Positions 56,786-64,000 of a DNA stretch of 64,000 nucleotides are shown here, piece by piece; the stretch's first letter is position 1, and each line of letters begins with the position of its first letter. The stretch comes from Planosporangium spinosum. Lineage in GTDB: Bacteria; Actinomycetota; Actinomycetes; Mycobacteriales; Micromonosporaceae. The notes under the pieces were generated by a model, which was given only the letters and a program-made list of their open reading frames with translations, made no database searches and was not told the origin of the DNA. The stretch is from positions 1 to 64,000 of the forward strand of contig NZ_JBLYUB010000033.1 in the NCBI RefSeq assembly GCF_049999945.1. The letters run 5' to 3'. Position numbers and translations under genes: made by a program.

Positions 56786-57461
56786 CATCGGGTACCACCC
56801 GGTGGACCCGGTCGCGCAGACACCACCGCCACCACCCACCATGCCCGGGTCGGCCGACCCGGGCACCGACGTGGCCGGGTCGGCCGACCCGAGCCGCCAG
56901 CAGCCGCCGCTACCGGTGAAGATCGTCGTTGCCGGCGGGTTCGGCGTCGGCAAGACCACGACCGTGTCGGTCATCTCGGAGATCCCGCTGTTGAGCACCG
57001 AGGCGGCGATGACCGAGGTCGCCGCGGAGATCGACCGCACCGGGCACGTACCGGAGAAGACGACCACGACGGTGGCGCTCGACTTCGGCTGCATCACCAT
57101 CGACGAGGAGATCAAGCTGTACCTGTTCGGCACCCCCGGCCAGGACCGCTTCGGCTTCATGTGGCACGACCTGACGGAGGGCGCGCTCGGCGCGCTGGTC
57201 ATCGTGGACACCCGCCGGCTGGAGGACTGCTACGCGGCCGTCGACTACTTCGAGCACCACGACATCCCGTTCGTGGTGGCCGCCAACCGGTTCCACGGCG
57301 AGCTGGAGCACCACCTCGAGGACGTGCGGTGGGCCCTCGCCGTGTCCGACGAAACGCCGCTGATCAGCTTCGACGCCCGGCAGCGCCGCTCGGTGCGGGA
57401 CGCGCTGCTGTCGGTCCTGCACATGAGCCTGGCGAAGGCGGAGTACGAGAGCCGCTCCTAG
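56763..57461 (+). CDS. cvnD: CvnD Ras-like GTPase of the conservon
   Basis: 232 residues from GTG at 56763 (AAAGGG upstream). A 45-residue Pro/Ser-rich leader contains a repeated GSADPG/GSADPS unit and precedes the GTPase. G1 is AGGFGVGKTTTVS and G3 is LFGTPGQDRFGF. The NKxD box is replaced by AANRFHG, as in other conservon GTPases, so nucleotide specificity differs from Ras. It is the output of the complex with CvnA-C. The downstream hairpin ends the operon. Confidence 0.93.
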   Translation: MDSKPFADIGYHPVDPVAQTPPPPPTMPGSADPGTDVAGSADPSRQQPPLPVKIVVAGGFGVGKTTTVSVISEIPLLSTEAAMTEVAAEIDRTGHVPEKTTTTVALDFGCITIDEEIKLYLFGTPGQDRFGFMWHDLTEGALGALVIVDTRRLEDCYAAVDYFEHHDIPFVVAANRFHGELEHHLEDVRWALAVSDETPLISFDARQRRSVRDALLSVLHMSLAKAEYESRS

Positions 57462-57465
57462 CTCG

Positions 57466-57503
57466 TGGACACGTGGCGGCCCTATGGCGCCGATGAGCGT
57501 CCA
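57466..57503. terminator. intergenic hairpin, family B copy 3 (degraded)
   Basis: TGGAC (57466-57470) and GTCCA (57499-57503) flank a centre with CGGCCCTATGGCG, clearly derived from the TGTGCCGCCTAT element at 4456 and 7816 but with loss of arm pairing. It overlaps the end of the leftward SWIM gene, between convergent genes. Confidence 0.5.
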
Positions 57504-58372
57504 AGATCGCGGTAGTGGGCGCGCAGCGCCTCGGCCAGCTCGGCGCCGCCGAGCTCCGGCCCCGGTACCGGGAGCTGCCGCAGCAGCAGGTCGGGCTCGA
57601 CGTCAAGGGTCGGTGGCCGCTGCGGCAGGGGTACCGGCGAGACCCAGAACCGGTCGAGTGTCTGTGCCAGCGGCGGCGTGCCGAGGTCGGCGAGGGCCGT
57701 GGCCGCCCCGACCGGGACGGCCGGCGACGCGGCCGGGGCCGGCCCGGCCGCCGCGTCGGTGCCGCCGCGCAGCGCCCGCAGCCGGGCCAGCAGGGTGTCC
57801 CGGTCCCGGCCGCGCCAGTACAGGATCTGGAACGGGTCGGTGTCGAACGCCTCGGCCAGCAGGTAGAACGTGGCGGCCAGGTGCTTGCAGGGCACGCTCC
57901 AGTCCGGGCAGGAGCACGCCAGCCGCAGGTCCTTCATCGACTCCGGGAACAGCGGCGCGCCGGCCTCGGCGAACACGTCCTCGATCTCGGGCGGCATCTC
58001 GCCGGCGAGCAGTTGGGCGCCGAACAGCGCCTGCGCGGCGAGGGCCTCCTCCACCCGGGACCAGACCGGCTCCGGAAACGGTTGCAGGCCGACGGTCACC
58101 GCGTACGGGTCGGGCCGCGAGCCCTGCACCGAGGCGGTCACCGTACCGGGGGCGACGGTCAGCGACAGCACCTGCCCGGCCCGGGCGTACGCGCGACCCC
58201 GGGTGAGCCGGGTACCCAGCGCGAACGACTCCAGGACGGCGATGAACCGCCGCGACCACCAGGACTCGCCGATGGCGCCGCGGGCACTGCGGGCCTTGAT
58301 GCCGCCGGAGACCCGGCGCGGCCGGGCGAAGTCCCGGAAGCCGCCGGAGCCGGGGGAGTTGCCGACGCTCAT
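57482..58372 (-). CDS. SWIM zinc-finger protein, partner of the SNF2 ATPase
   Basis: 296 residues. The SWIM finger reads CSCPDWSVPCKHLAATFYLL (CxC...CxH) at about residue 150. The N-terminal part (ARGAIGESWWSRRFIAVLES, RGRAYARAGQVLSL) matches the standard actinobacterial partner. ATG at 58372 overlaps the SNF2 gene stop (ATGA). The two are almost always paired in actinobacteria and are thought to remodel DNA-protein complexes or help repair. The C-terminal third is Pro/Ala-rich. Confidence 0.92.
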   Translation of the reverse strand: MSVGNSPGSGGFRDFARPRRVSGGIKARSARGAIGESWWSRRFIAVLESFALGTRLTRGRAYARAGQVLSLTVAPGTVTASVQGSRPDPYAVTVGLQPFPEPVWSRVEEALAAQALFGAQLLAGEMPPEIEDVFAEAGAPLFPESMKDLRLACSCPDWSVPCKHLAATFYLLAEAFDTDPFQILYWRGRDRDTLLARLRALRGGTDAAAGPAPAASPAVPVGAATALADLGTPPLAQTLDRFWVSPVPLPQRPPTLDVEPDLLLRQLPVPGPELGGAELAEALRAHYRDLGRSSAP

Positions 58373-61300
58373 TCCACCACCGCCCCGGCTTCCAACGCGA
58401 ACAGGTCCCGTAGCTCCGATGTGGACAGCTCGGTGAGCCACTGCTCGCCGGTACCGACGATGCGCGCGGCCAGGCCCCGCTTGTCCCGGATCATCTCGGA
58501 GATCTTCTCTTCCACGGTGCCGGCGCAGACGAACTTGCGGACCTGTACCGCGCGCCGCTGCCCGATGCGGAACGCCCGGTCGGTGGCCTGGTCCTCCACG
58601 GCCGGGTTCCACCACCGGTCGACGTGGACGACGTGGTTGGCGGCGGTGAGGGTCAGGCCGGTACCGCCGGCCTTCAGCGAGAGCACGAACAGCGACGGGC
58701 CGCCGGGGGACTGGAACCGCGCGACCAGGTCGTCGCGGGCGGCCTTGCCGATGCCGCCGTGCAGGTACGCCACCTCGCGGGAGAACCGGGCCGACAGGTG
58801 CGCGCGCAGCATCCCGCCGAACTCGGCGTACTGGGTGAACAGCAGCGCCTTCTCACCGGCGGCCAGGACCTCGTCGAGGATCTCCTCCAGCCGCGCCAGC
58901 TTGCCCGACCGGCCGGTTAGCCGGGTACCGTCGCGCAGGAACTGGGCCGGGTGGTTGCACACCTGTTTGAGCTTGGTCATGGTGGCCAGCACGAGGCCAC
59001 GGCGCTCCATCCCGTCGCTCGACTCGATCCTGGTCAGCATGTCGTCGACGACCGCCTGGTAGAGGCTCGCCTGCTCGGCGGTCAGGTTGCAGAGCACCTC
59101 CATCTCCAGCTTCTCCGGCAGGTCGCTGATGATGGTCTTGTCGGTCTTGATCCGGCGCAGGATGAACGGCCCGGTCAGCCGGCGCAGCCGGTCGGCGACC
59201 TGCGTGTCGCCGTGCCGCTCGACCGGCTCGGCGTAACTCTTCTTGAACGACGCGGCGGGGCCGAGCAGGCCCGGGTTGGCGAACTCCAGCAACGACCACA
59301 GGTCGGCGAGCCGGTTCTCCACCGGCGTCCCGGTGACCGCGATGCGGTGCCGGGCGGGCAGCGAGCGGGCGGCGACGGCCTGCCGGGTGGCGGCGTTCTT
59401 GATCGCCTGTGCCTCGTCGACGACGAGCCGGTGCCAGGTGATCTCGGCGAGCGCGGCGGCGTCCCGGGCGGCCAGCGAGTACGTCGTGATCACCAGGTCG
59501 GCGTCGCGCACCGCCCGCGCCAGCTCCTCACCGCGCAGCCGCTCGGCGCCGTGATGCACGTGTACCCGCAGGTCGGGTGTGAACGTCGCGGCCTCCCGCT
59601 GCCAGTTACCGACCAGCGACATCGGGCAGACCAGCAGCGTCGGGCCGGCGTCGGCTGCGTCGGCGGCCATCAGGGCCAGCAGTTGGACCGTCTTGCCCAG
59701 GCCCATGTCGTCGGCGAGGATCCCGCCGAGGCCCAGGGACTGCAGGAACGCCAGCCACGCGACGCCCCGCTCCTGGTACGGGCGCAAGCGCCCGGCGAAG
59801 CCGGCCGGTGCCGGTGCCGGCGCGAGGCACCGGTCGGCCTGCCCGGACAGCAGCTCGGCGAGCCAGCCGTCGGCCGTGACGCCGGTGACCGGCAGTCCGC
59901 CGGGAGCCGTGTCGGGTGACGCCGCGATGCGCAGCAACTCGATCACGCCGGCCTGCGCCGGGCCGCCCGCGCGCAGCAGCTTCACGCCGTTGGCCAGGCG
60001 CTTGGGGTCCACCTGTACCCACTGGCCGCGCAGCCGGACCAGGGGCGCGTTGAGCGTGGTGAGCGCCTCCAGTTCGTCGGGGGTGAGCGGGTCGTCGCCG
60101 AGGGCCAGCTCCCAGCGGTACTCGACGATCGCGTCCTGCCCGAGCGCGCTCTTCGCGGCGACCGTGCCCGGCGCGGTCGGTGAGTGGGCGGCCAGCCGTA
60201 CCCCCAGGCGCGCCGACGGCCGGCCCCACCACGACGGCAGCAGCACCCCGAACCCGGCGGCGGCGAGCATGGGCGCGCCCTCGGTGAGGAACGCGTGCGC
60301 GCCGCCGGCATCGAGGGTCAGCGCCGACGGGCACGCCTCGCGCAGCGCCTCCCGCAGGGGCGGGTGCAGCCGGCTGGCCCGGCCCAGCTCGGCCAGCAGG
60401 GTCTCCTGCGGCGACTCGATGTGCCGGGAGAGCGCCTGGAGCGTGCTCCCGGCGCGCCACACCCGGTCCGCGTCCACGACCAGGCTCGGCTGGTCGGTGG
60501 CCTGGAGTGCGAACTGGAGCCGCCATGACCCGCCGGCTTCCGGTGCCTCCGGTGTACCCGGTGTACCCGGTGTCTCCGGTGTACCCGGTGTCTCCGGTGT
60601 ACCCGGTGCCTCCGGTTCGACGAGGCGGAAGCAGGCCCGTACCGGCCCGCCGACCGCGTCGCGCTGCCACTCGGCCAGCTCTCCGGCGAGCCGCGCCACC
60701 TCCGCCGGGTCCGCCTCGAACCGGCGCTCCCGCCCGGTCAGGGCCCGCCGCCAGGCGTCGGCGGCCGCGCGTGGTCGCCCGCCGGTGATCGGGTACCCGT
60801 CGAGCGCCGTGCGCGCGACCGCGTCGACGAACGCATCGAGCAGGTCGGCCAGCTGGCTCCCGCCGTCCCGGCCCTCCTCGGGTCCGCCGGCTCCGGCACC
60901 GGCCGTACCGCCGGAGGATGCCTGTGTCGCTTCGGCGCGGCCGGCCGGTGGGAGGGCGAGGGCCAGCGCCCGCGCCCACTCGGCGTCGGCGCCGGCGAGG
61001 ACCGGCCGCCACGCCGCGACCGGGCCGGGCTGCACGGTCGGCAGCAGCCGACCGCGGGCGACCAGGTCGCGGGCGAAGTCGAGGACCGCGCCCAGGTGCC
61101 GGACGGTCGCGCCACGGACCGGTTCCGGTGCGGTGTCCGGGGAGCCGAGCGCGGACAGGACGGCGATGGCGTCGTCGGGCTCGTACTCCAGCGTCGGCAC
61201 CAGCCACCCGCGGAGGGTGACCGGTCCGGTCGGGGTCGCGGCCAGGTCGTCGCGGACCAGCTCCGGCGACGCCAGGGGAAGCCCGCGAGCGGTGGGCAGC

Positions 61301-61548
61301 AGGAGCGGGACGGCCCCGGTGAGCGCCTTGACGAGCGGACCGCCGGTCGTGCTGCCGGGCTCCATCGCGGAGCTGGCCGGCGCTGGCCCGGCGACCGCCC
61401 CGGCGAGCGCGTCGTGCGTCGCGGCGAACGGATGCGGCTGGGGCCGCCGCGGGCGACCCCGCCGGGAGGCGGGCACCGGCAGCGCCGGATCCTCGGCCCA
61501 GAGCGCGAGCCGGCCGGTGGACAGCCAGAGCGCATGCACCACCAGCAC
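58369..61548 (-). CDS. SNF2/HepA-type DNA helicase-like ATPase
   Basis: 1059 residues from GTG at 61548; earlier in-frame codons lack a ribosome site, while AGGGGG lies eight bases before this GTG. The N-terminal 500 residues are lineage-specific and include a TPE/TPG tandem repeat (DNA 60540-60610). The ATPase core has LADDMGLGKTVQLLAL (Walker A), LVVDEAQAIKN (box II), TGTPVENRLADLW and helicase-C motifs LLFTQYAEFGGML and AGGTGLTLTAANHVVHVDRW. It translocates on duplex DNA without strand separation in known relatives. Coupled by overlap to the SWIM gene. Confidence 0.94.
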   Translation of the reverse strand: MLVVHALWLSTGRLALWAEDPALPVPASRRGRPRRPQPHPFAATHDALAGAVAGPAPASSAMEPGSTTGGPLVKALTGAVPLLLPTARGLPLASPELVRDDLAATPTGPVTLRGWLVPTLEYEPDDAIAVLSALGSPDTAPEPVRGATVRHLGAVLDFARDLVARGRLLPTVQPGPVAAWRPVLAGADAEWARALALALPPAGRAEATQASSGGTAGAGAGGPEEGRDGGSQLADLLDAFVDAVARTALDGYPITGGRPRAAADAWRRALTGRERRFEADPAEVARLAGELAEWQRDAVGGPVRACFRLVEPEAPGTPETPGTPETPGTPGTPEAPEAGGSWRLQFALQATDQPSLVVDADRVWRAGSTLQALSRHIESPQETLLAELGRASRLHPPLREALREACPSALTLDAGGAHAFLTEGAPMLAAAGFGVLLPSWWGRPSARLGVRLAAHSPTAPGTVAAKSALGQDAIVEYRWELALGDDPLTPDELEALTTLNAPLVRLRGQWVQVDPKRLANGVKLLRAGGPAQAGVIELLRIAASPDTAPGGLPVTGVTADGWLAELLSGQADRCLAPAPAPAGFAGRLRPYQERGVAWLAFLQSLGLGGILADDMGLGKTVQLLALMAADAADAGPTLLVCPMSLVGNWQREAATFTPDLRVHVHHGAERLRGEELARAVRDADLVITTYSLAARDAAALAEITWHRLVVDEAQAIKNAATRQAVAARSLPARHRIAVTGTPVENRLADLWSLLEFANPGLLGPAASFKKSYAEPVERHGDTQVADRLRRLTGPFILRRIKTDKTIISDLPEKLEMEVLCNLTAEQASLYQAVVDDMLTRIESSDGMERRGLVLATMTKLKQVCNHPAQFLRDGTRLTGRSGKLARLEEILDEVLAAGEKALLFTQYAEFGGMLRAHLSARFSREVAYLHGGIGKAARDDLVARFQSPGGPSLFVLSLKAGGTGLTLTAANHVVHVDRWWNPAVEDQATDRAFRIGQRRAVQVRKFVCAGTVEEKISEMIRDKRGLAARIVGTGEQWLTELSTSELRDLFALEAGAVVE

Positions 61549-61693
61549 CGAAGCCACCCCCTGAGCAGACGCGCACAAGCATAGGGCGGGCCCCGCCGGG
61601 GTGGGTGTAGCGCGGCGGGTCACGGTGAGCCGGTGTGGCCCGGAAGTCAGGACGTATGCAGTTAGGGCCGCCGGTGGTGGGCACTAATGCCTC

Positions 61694-61984
61694 ATGGCAC
61701 GGTTCTCGGTCGCGGCATCGGGTGAGTGGATCGACGACGACGGCGTACGCCAACCCGCGGGGGAGGTGCACGGCTGGGTGCCGGGAACCAACCAGACGGT
61801 CTGCGGACTGGCCCTGAGCAGGTCGCGGCTGCGCCGGTTCGCCCACGTACCGTGGGAGTACTCGACGACCGACGTGCTGACCGAGGCCGACCGGGTGGGC
61901 CGGATCTGCCCGCGCTGCGCGGCGGCGGCCGGCAAGGCGCGTCCGGACCGCCGGTCCTGGACCCGCGTCGACCCCCGACCGTGA
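61694..61984 (+). CDS. small Cys-containing protein, 96 residues
   Basis: No family name recognised. The frame has good codon bias. It has VCGLALSRSRLRRFAHVPWEY in the middle and RICPRCAAAAGK near the end, giving three cysteines and a histidine that could hold zinc. A polar stretch with WIDDDGVRQPAG precedes. No clear ribosome binding site lies before the ATG, so the start is uncertain. It is divergent from the SNF2 gene. Confidence 0.6.
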   Translation: MARFSVAASGEWIDDDGVRQPAGEVHGWVPGTNQTVCGLALSRSRLRRFAHVPWEYSTTDVLTEADRVGRICPRCAAAAGKARPDRRSWTRVDPRP

Positions 61985-62249
61985 CCGGGCCCGCCCGCTC
62001 GGGGGACAGCCAGCGCTCCGGGATGCCTCGCATCCGACCCACCGGCCGGGCCTATCGGTCCGCGGTTCACGGCACGCCGGCCCGGGTGGCCCGGATATAG
62101 ATCGGATGGCTCGGCCGAATCGCCTGCCAATCCGACCGAGGCGTTGTTTGACGTGCATCAATCAGTGTCTCGGGAACTCTCCTGCTGAGGGCGCACACTG
62201 GCGGCGGTCAACCTGCTTTCAGTCATCCAGAATTGTAGATGGATCGTTC

Positions 62250-62279
62250 TTGACTCATCGGATCTGTCGCTCCTAGCCT
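62250..62279 (+). promoter_or_regulatory. promoter of the GH28 gene
   Basis: TTGACT (62250-62255), 18-base spacer, TAGCCT (62274-62279). Both hexamers are the same as in the acyl-CoA operon promoter. Start of transcription near 62286 would give a leader of about 230 bases. Confidence 0.65.
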
Positions 62280-62297
62280 GAGCGGGCCGGGATCGAT

Positions 62298-62311
62298 TGA
62301 AAACGTTTGCA
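62298..62311. promoter_or_regulatory. LacI-family operator TGAAAACGTTTGCA
   Basis: Exact match to TGnAAnCGnTTnCA, the LacI/GalR consensus. It lies about 12-25 bases after the expected transcription start, where a repressor would act as a roadblock. No LacI gene is in the window, so the regulator is encoded elsewhere. Confidence 0.75.
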
Positions 62312-62517
62312 GGAGCGTCCTCCCGAGCTTCACCGACCCGGCCCGGTGAAGTCCGAGCGCGCCGGCAGCGGCGAGGTCGGGCGCCCTGACGGCCCCATTT
62401 CTGTCAGCGGGCCACGTCTTCGGTGCGGTGCCGTCCGCGGCGGTGCGGCCCGGTGGCGATGCGCCCTGAGGAGGCGCGGCGGTGCGGAGCACGTCGCCGC
62501 GCGGAGGGAGAGATCAG

Positions 62518-64000
62518 GTGACCAGAGGAGTCTGGAGCGGATCGACGGCATCCGGCAGGGGTGCGGTACTGACGGCCGCGGCGTTGTCGACCACGGTGGC
62601 GGCGGCGACCGTCGCGGTCGTGGCGGTGACCGGCGGGGTGGCCTCGGCGACCACCGGGCAGGCGTCGGCCGTGGCCGGAGCCGCGCCGGCGGTGGGTGTC
62701 GCGGCGACGTACAACATCCGCAGTTACGGCGCCAAGGGTGACGGCAACGCCAACGAGGCGTCCGCGTTCGAGAAGGCGATCACCGCGGCCAACGCCGCCG
62801 GTGGCGGGATCGTGCAGGTGCCCAGTGGTACGTACAAGGTGGCCTCCACCGTGCATCTGCGCAGCAACGTCACGATCCAACTGGACAGCGGCGCGACGGT
62901 TCGGGGCGCTGGTTCAGGTTATGACGCGCCGGAGAGCAACCCGAACGACAACTACCAGGACTACGGCCACAGCCACTTCCACAACGCGATGTTCTACGGC
63001 GACCGGCTCAGCAACATCGGCTTCACCGGGTCGGGCACGATCGACGGCGGCGGCAACCTCATCACCGGGAACCCCAAGTCCGGTCAGGCCGACAAGATCA
63101 TCTCACTGACCCGGTGCAAGGGGCTGACGCTCAATGGCATCACGCTCCGCCGTGGCGGCCACTTCGCGGCGCTGATCAACGGTTGCGACAACGTACGCTC
63201 CGACCGCCTGACCATCCGCACCGCCGACGACCGCGACGGCTGGAACATCATCAGCACCACCAACGTCACCATCACAGGCGCCGACATCGCGGCCAACGAT
63301 GACGCCCTGGTGTTCAAGAGCGACTACGCCCTCGGCCAGAAGCTGCCCAACGGCCACGTCACGGTGACCAACTCCAAGCTGTCGGCCGGCTGCTGCAACG
63401 CGCTCATGTTCGGCTCGGAGACCTGCGGTGACTTCACCGACTACGACTTCTCCGCCATCACCATCACCGGCGCCGGCAAGTCCGGCCTCGGCCTGGTGTC
63501 GATGGACGGGGCCAAGATCTCCAACGTCCGCTACCGCGACATCACGATGTCCGGAACCGAGTCGCCGATCATGCTCAAGGTGGGTACCCGCAAGCGGTGC
63601 GGCAACAATCCGGGGGTCGGCGACATCAGCGACATCCACTTCACCAACATCACGGGTACGGACGCGGGCAAGTACAGCCCGACGATCTGGGGCCAGTCCG
63701 GCCACGAGGTCCGCAACGTCACCTTCGACAACGTCAAGCTGAACGTGCCGGGTGGGAACGGCACGATGGACCCGACGAAGGTGCCCAGCGACAACGGTGA
63801 CTACAACCCGCGCAGCATCGGTACCCGGCCGGCGTACGGCTGGTACCTGCACCACGTCAACGGCCTGCGGTTCACCAACAGTTCGGTGAGCTTCAGCGAC
63901 AACGACAAGCGGCCGGCCGTCATCGCCAACGCCGGGGCGGACATCACGTTCGACCGGTTCAGCGCGGAGCGCGGCAGCGGTTCCCCGTTCGACCTGGGGT
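62518..64000 (+). CDS. secreted GH28-like beta-helix glycosidase (partial, runs off window)
   Basis: 494 codons are visible; the end lies outside. GTG at 62518 follows GGAGGGA. A long signal region (about 1-60) leads to a right-handed beta-helix typical of pectin-active GH28 and related proteins: YNIRSYGAKGDGNANEASAF, IDGGGNLITGN and GLTLNGITLRRGGHFA. The catalytic strand area reads ADDRDGWNIIS and ANDDALVFKSDYAL, with Asp residues matching the NTDG and DDCI positions of polygalacturonases. The usual GHG is replaced by SAGCCNALMFGSE, so substrate may differ from homogalacturonan (for example rhamnogalacturonan). Controlled by the LacI-type operator upstream. Confidence 0.85.
   Translation, partial: MTRGVWSGSTASGRGAVLTAAALSTTVAAATVAVVAVTGGVASATTGQASAVAGAAPAVGVAATYNIRSYGAKGDGNANEASAFEKAITAANAAGGGIVQVPSGTYKVASTVHLRSNVTIQLDSGATVRGAGSGYDAPESNPNDNYQDYGHSHFHNAMFYGDRLSNIGFTGSGTIDGGGNLITGNPKSGQADKIISLTRCKGLTLNGITLRRGGHFAALINGCDNVRSDRLTIRTADDRDGWNIISTTNVTITGADIAANDDALVFKSDYALGQKLPNGHVTVTNSKLSAGCCNALMFGSETCGDFTDYDFSAITITGAGKSGLGLVSMDGAKISNVRYRDITMSGTESPIMLKVGTRKRCGNNPGVGDISDIHFTNITGTDAGKYSPTIWGQSGHEVRNVTFDNVKLNVPGGNGTMDPTKVPSDNGDYNPRSIGTRPAYGWYLHHVNGLRFTNSSVSFSDNDKRPAVIANAGADITFDRFSAERGSGSPFDLG

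Larger units (their letters stand above)
61985..62517. other. long leader region of the GH28 gene
   Basis: 533 bases without a gene. The part before 62240 is non-coding and somewhat AT-richer toward 62140-62250. It then holds a strong promoter and a LacI-type operator (listed separately), and about 200 bases of GC-rich leader RNA before the GTG at 62518. I see no small reading frame with a ribosome binding site. Confidence 0.55.

Noticed and set aside
1..64000. tRNA, rRNA, insertion sequences, prophage or integrase genes
   Set aside because: No tRNA-like cloverleaf with CCA end, no transposase or integrase motif and no target-site duplications were recognised in reading both strands.

Overview
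The window is high-GC actinobacterial DNA with many GTG starts, ATGA/GTGA stop-start overlaps and strong AGGAGG-type ribosome binding sites. A complete conservon, an MptB-like mannosyltransferase, a DUF4331 operon, Lys/Ala-rich DNA-binding proteins and the style of the intergenic hairpins point to Micromonosporaceae. That is an inference from gene content; there is no rRNA or tRNA here to test it.

The first third (1-18.4 kb) is a plant-polysaccharide island. It holds secreted enzymes for pectin and arabinogalactan-type side chains: GH27, GH105, a GH29-like protein with a discoidin domain, and GH59 with a ricin-type lectin domain. A second pectinase-like gene (GH28) runs off the right end. Between them are intracellular catabolic genes. 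A GntR regulator and a DapA-like lyase share the operator core TGGTATACCA with a wrecked kduI-kduD locus, where one deletion fused the kduI start to the kduD end. A near-complete oxidative L-fucose pathway follows: mutarotase, lactonase, L-fuconate dehydratase, 2-keto-3-deoxyfuconate dehydrogenase and a diketo-acid hydrolase. It has its own GntR regulator and paired TCCTATAGGA operators.

The middle (18.4-42 kb) carries small functional modules. They are a selenium-binding protein (SBP56) coupled to a NicO-like membrane protein; cysteine dioxygenase, rhodanese and a winged-helix regulator; PrsW; an NCS2 purine permease; a DUF4331-TPR-NicO operon; an MptB-like mannosyltransferase; a sigma-factor module in which the sigma factor and the anti-sigma kinase each carry their own STAS domain; a Rieske lipoprotein with an MFS exporter and a BON-methyltransferase fusion; a CPA1 antiporter; and a FolD lacking its cyclohydrolase lysine next to an FchA-type cyclohydrolase.

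The last third (42-64 kb) holds an acyl-CoA dehydrogenase operon with its TetR regulator and a perfect 26-bp operator on the promoter, a lone molybdopterin oxidoreductase, a histone-H1-like DNA-binding protein, a polysaccharide deacetylase, an ammonium transporter, a conservon with a detached extra sensor, a SNF2 ATPase with its SWIM partner, and the partial GH28 gene with a LacI-type operator.

Two families of perfect or near-perfect intergenic hairpins recur at gene ends. Gene remnants (kduI/kduD, PadR, a HigA-like antitoxin tail) show local decay. No tRNA, rRNA, insertion sequence, CRISPR array or prophage was seen.
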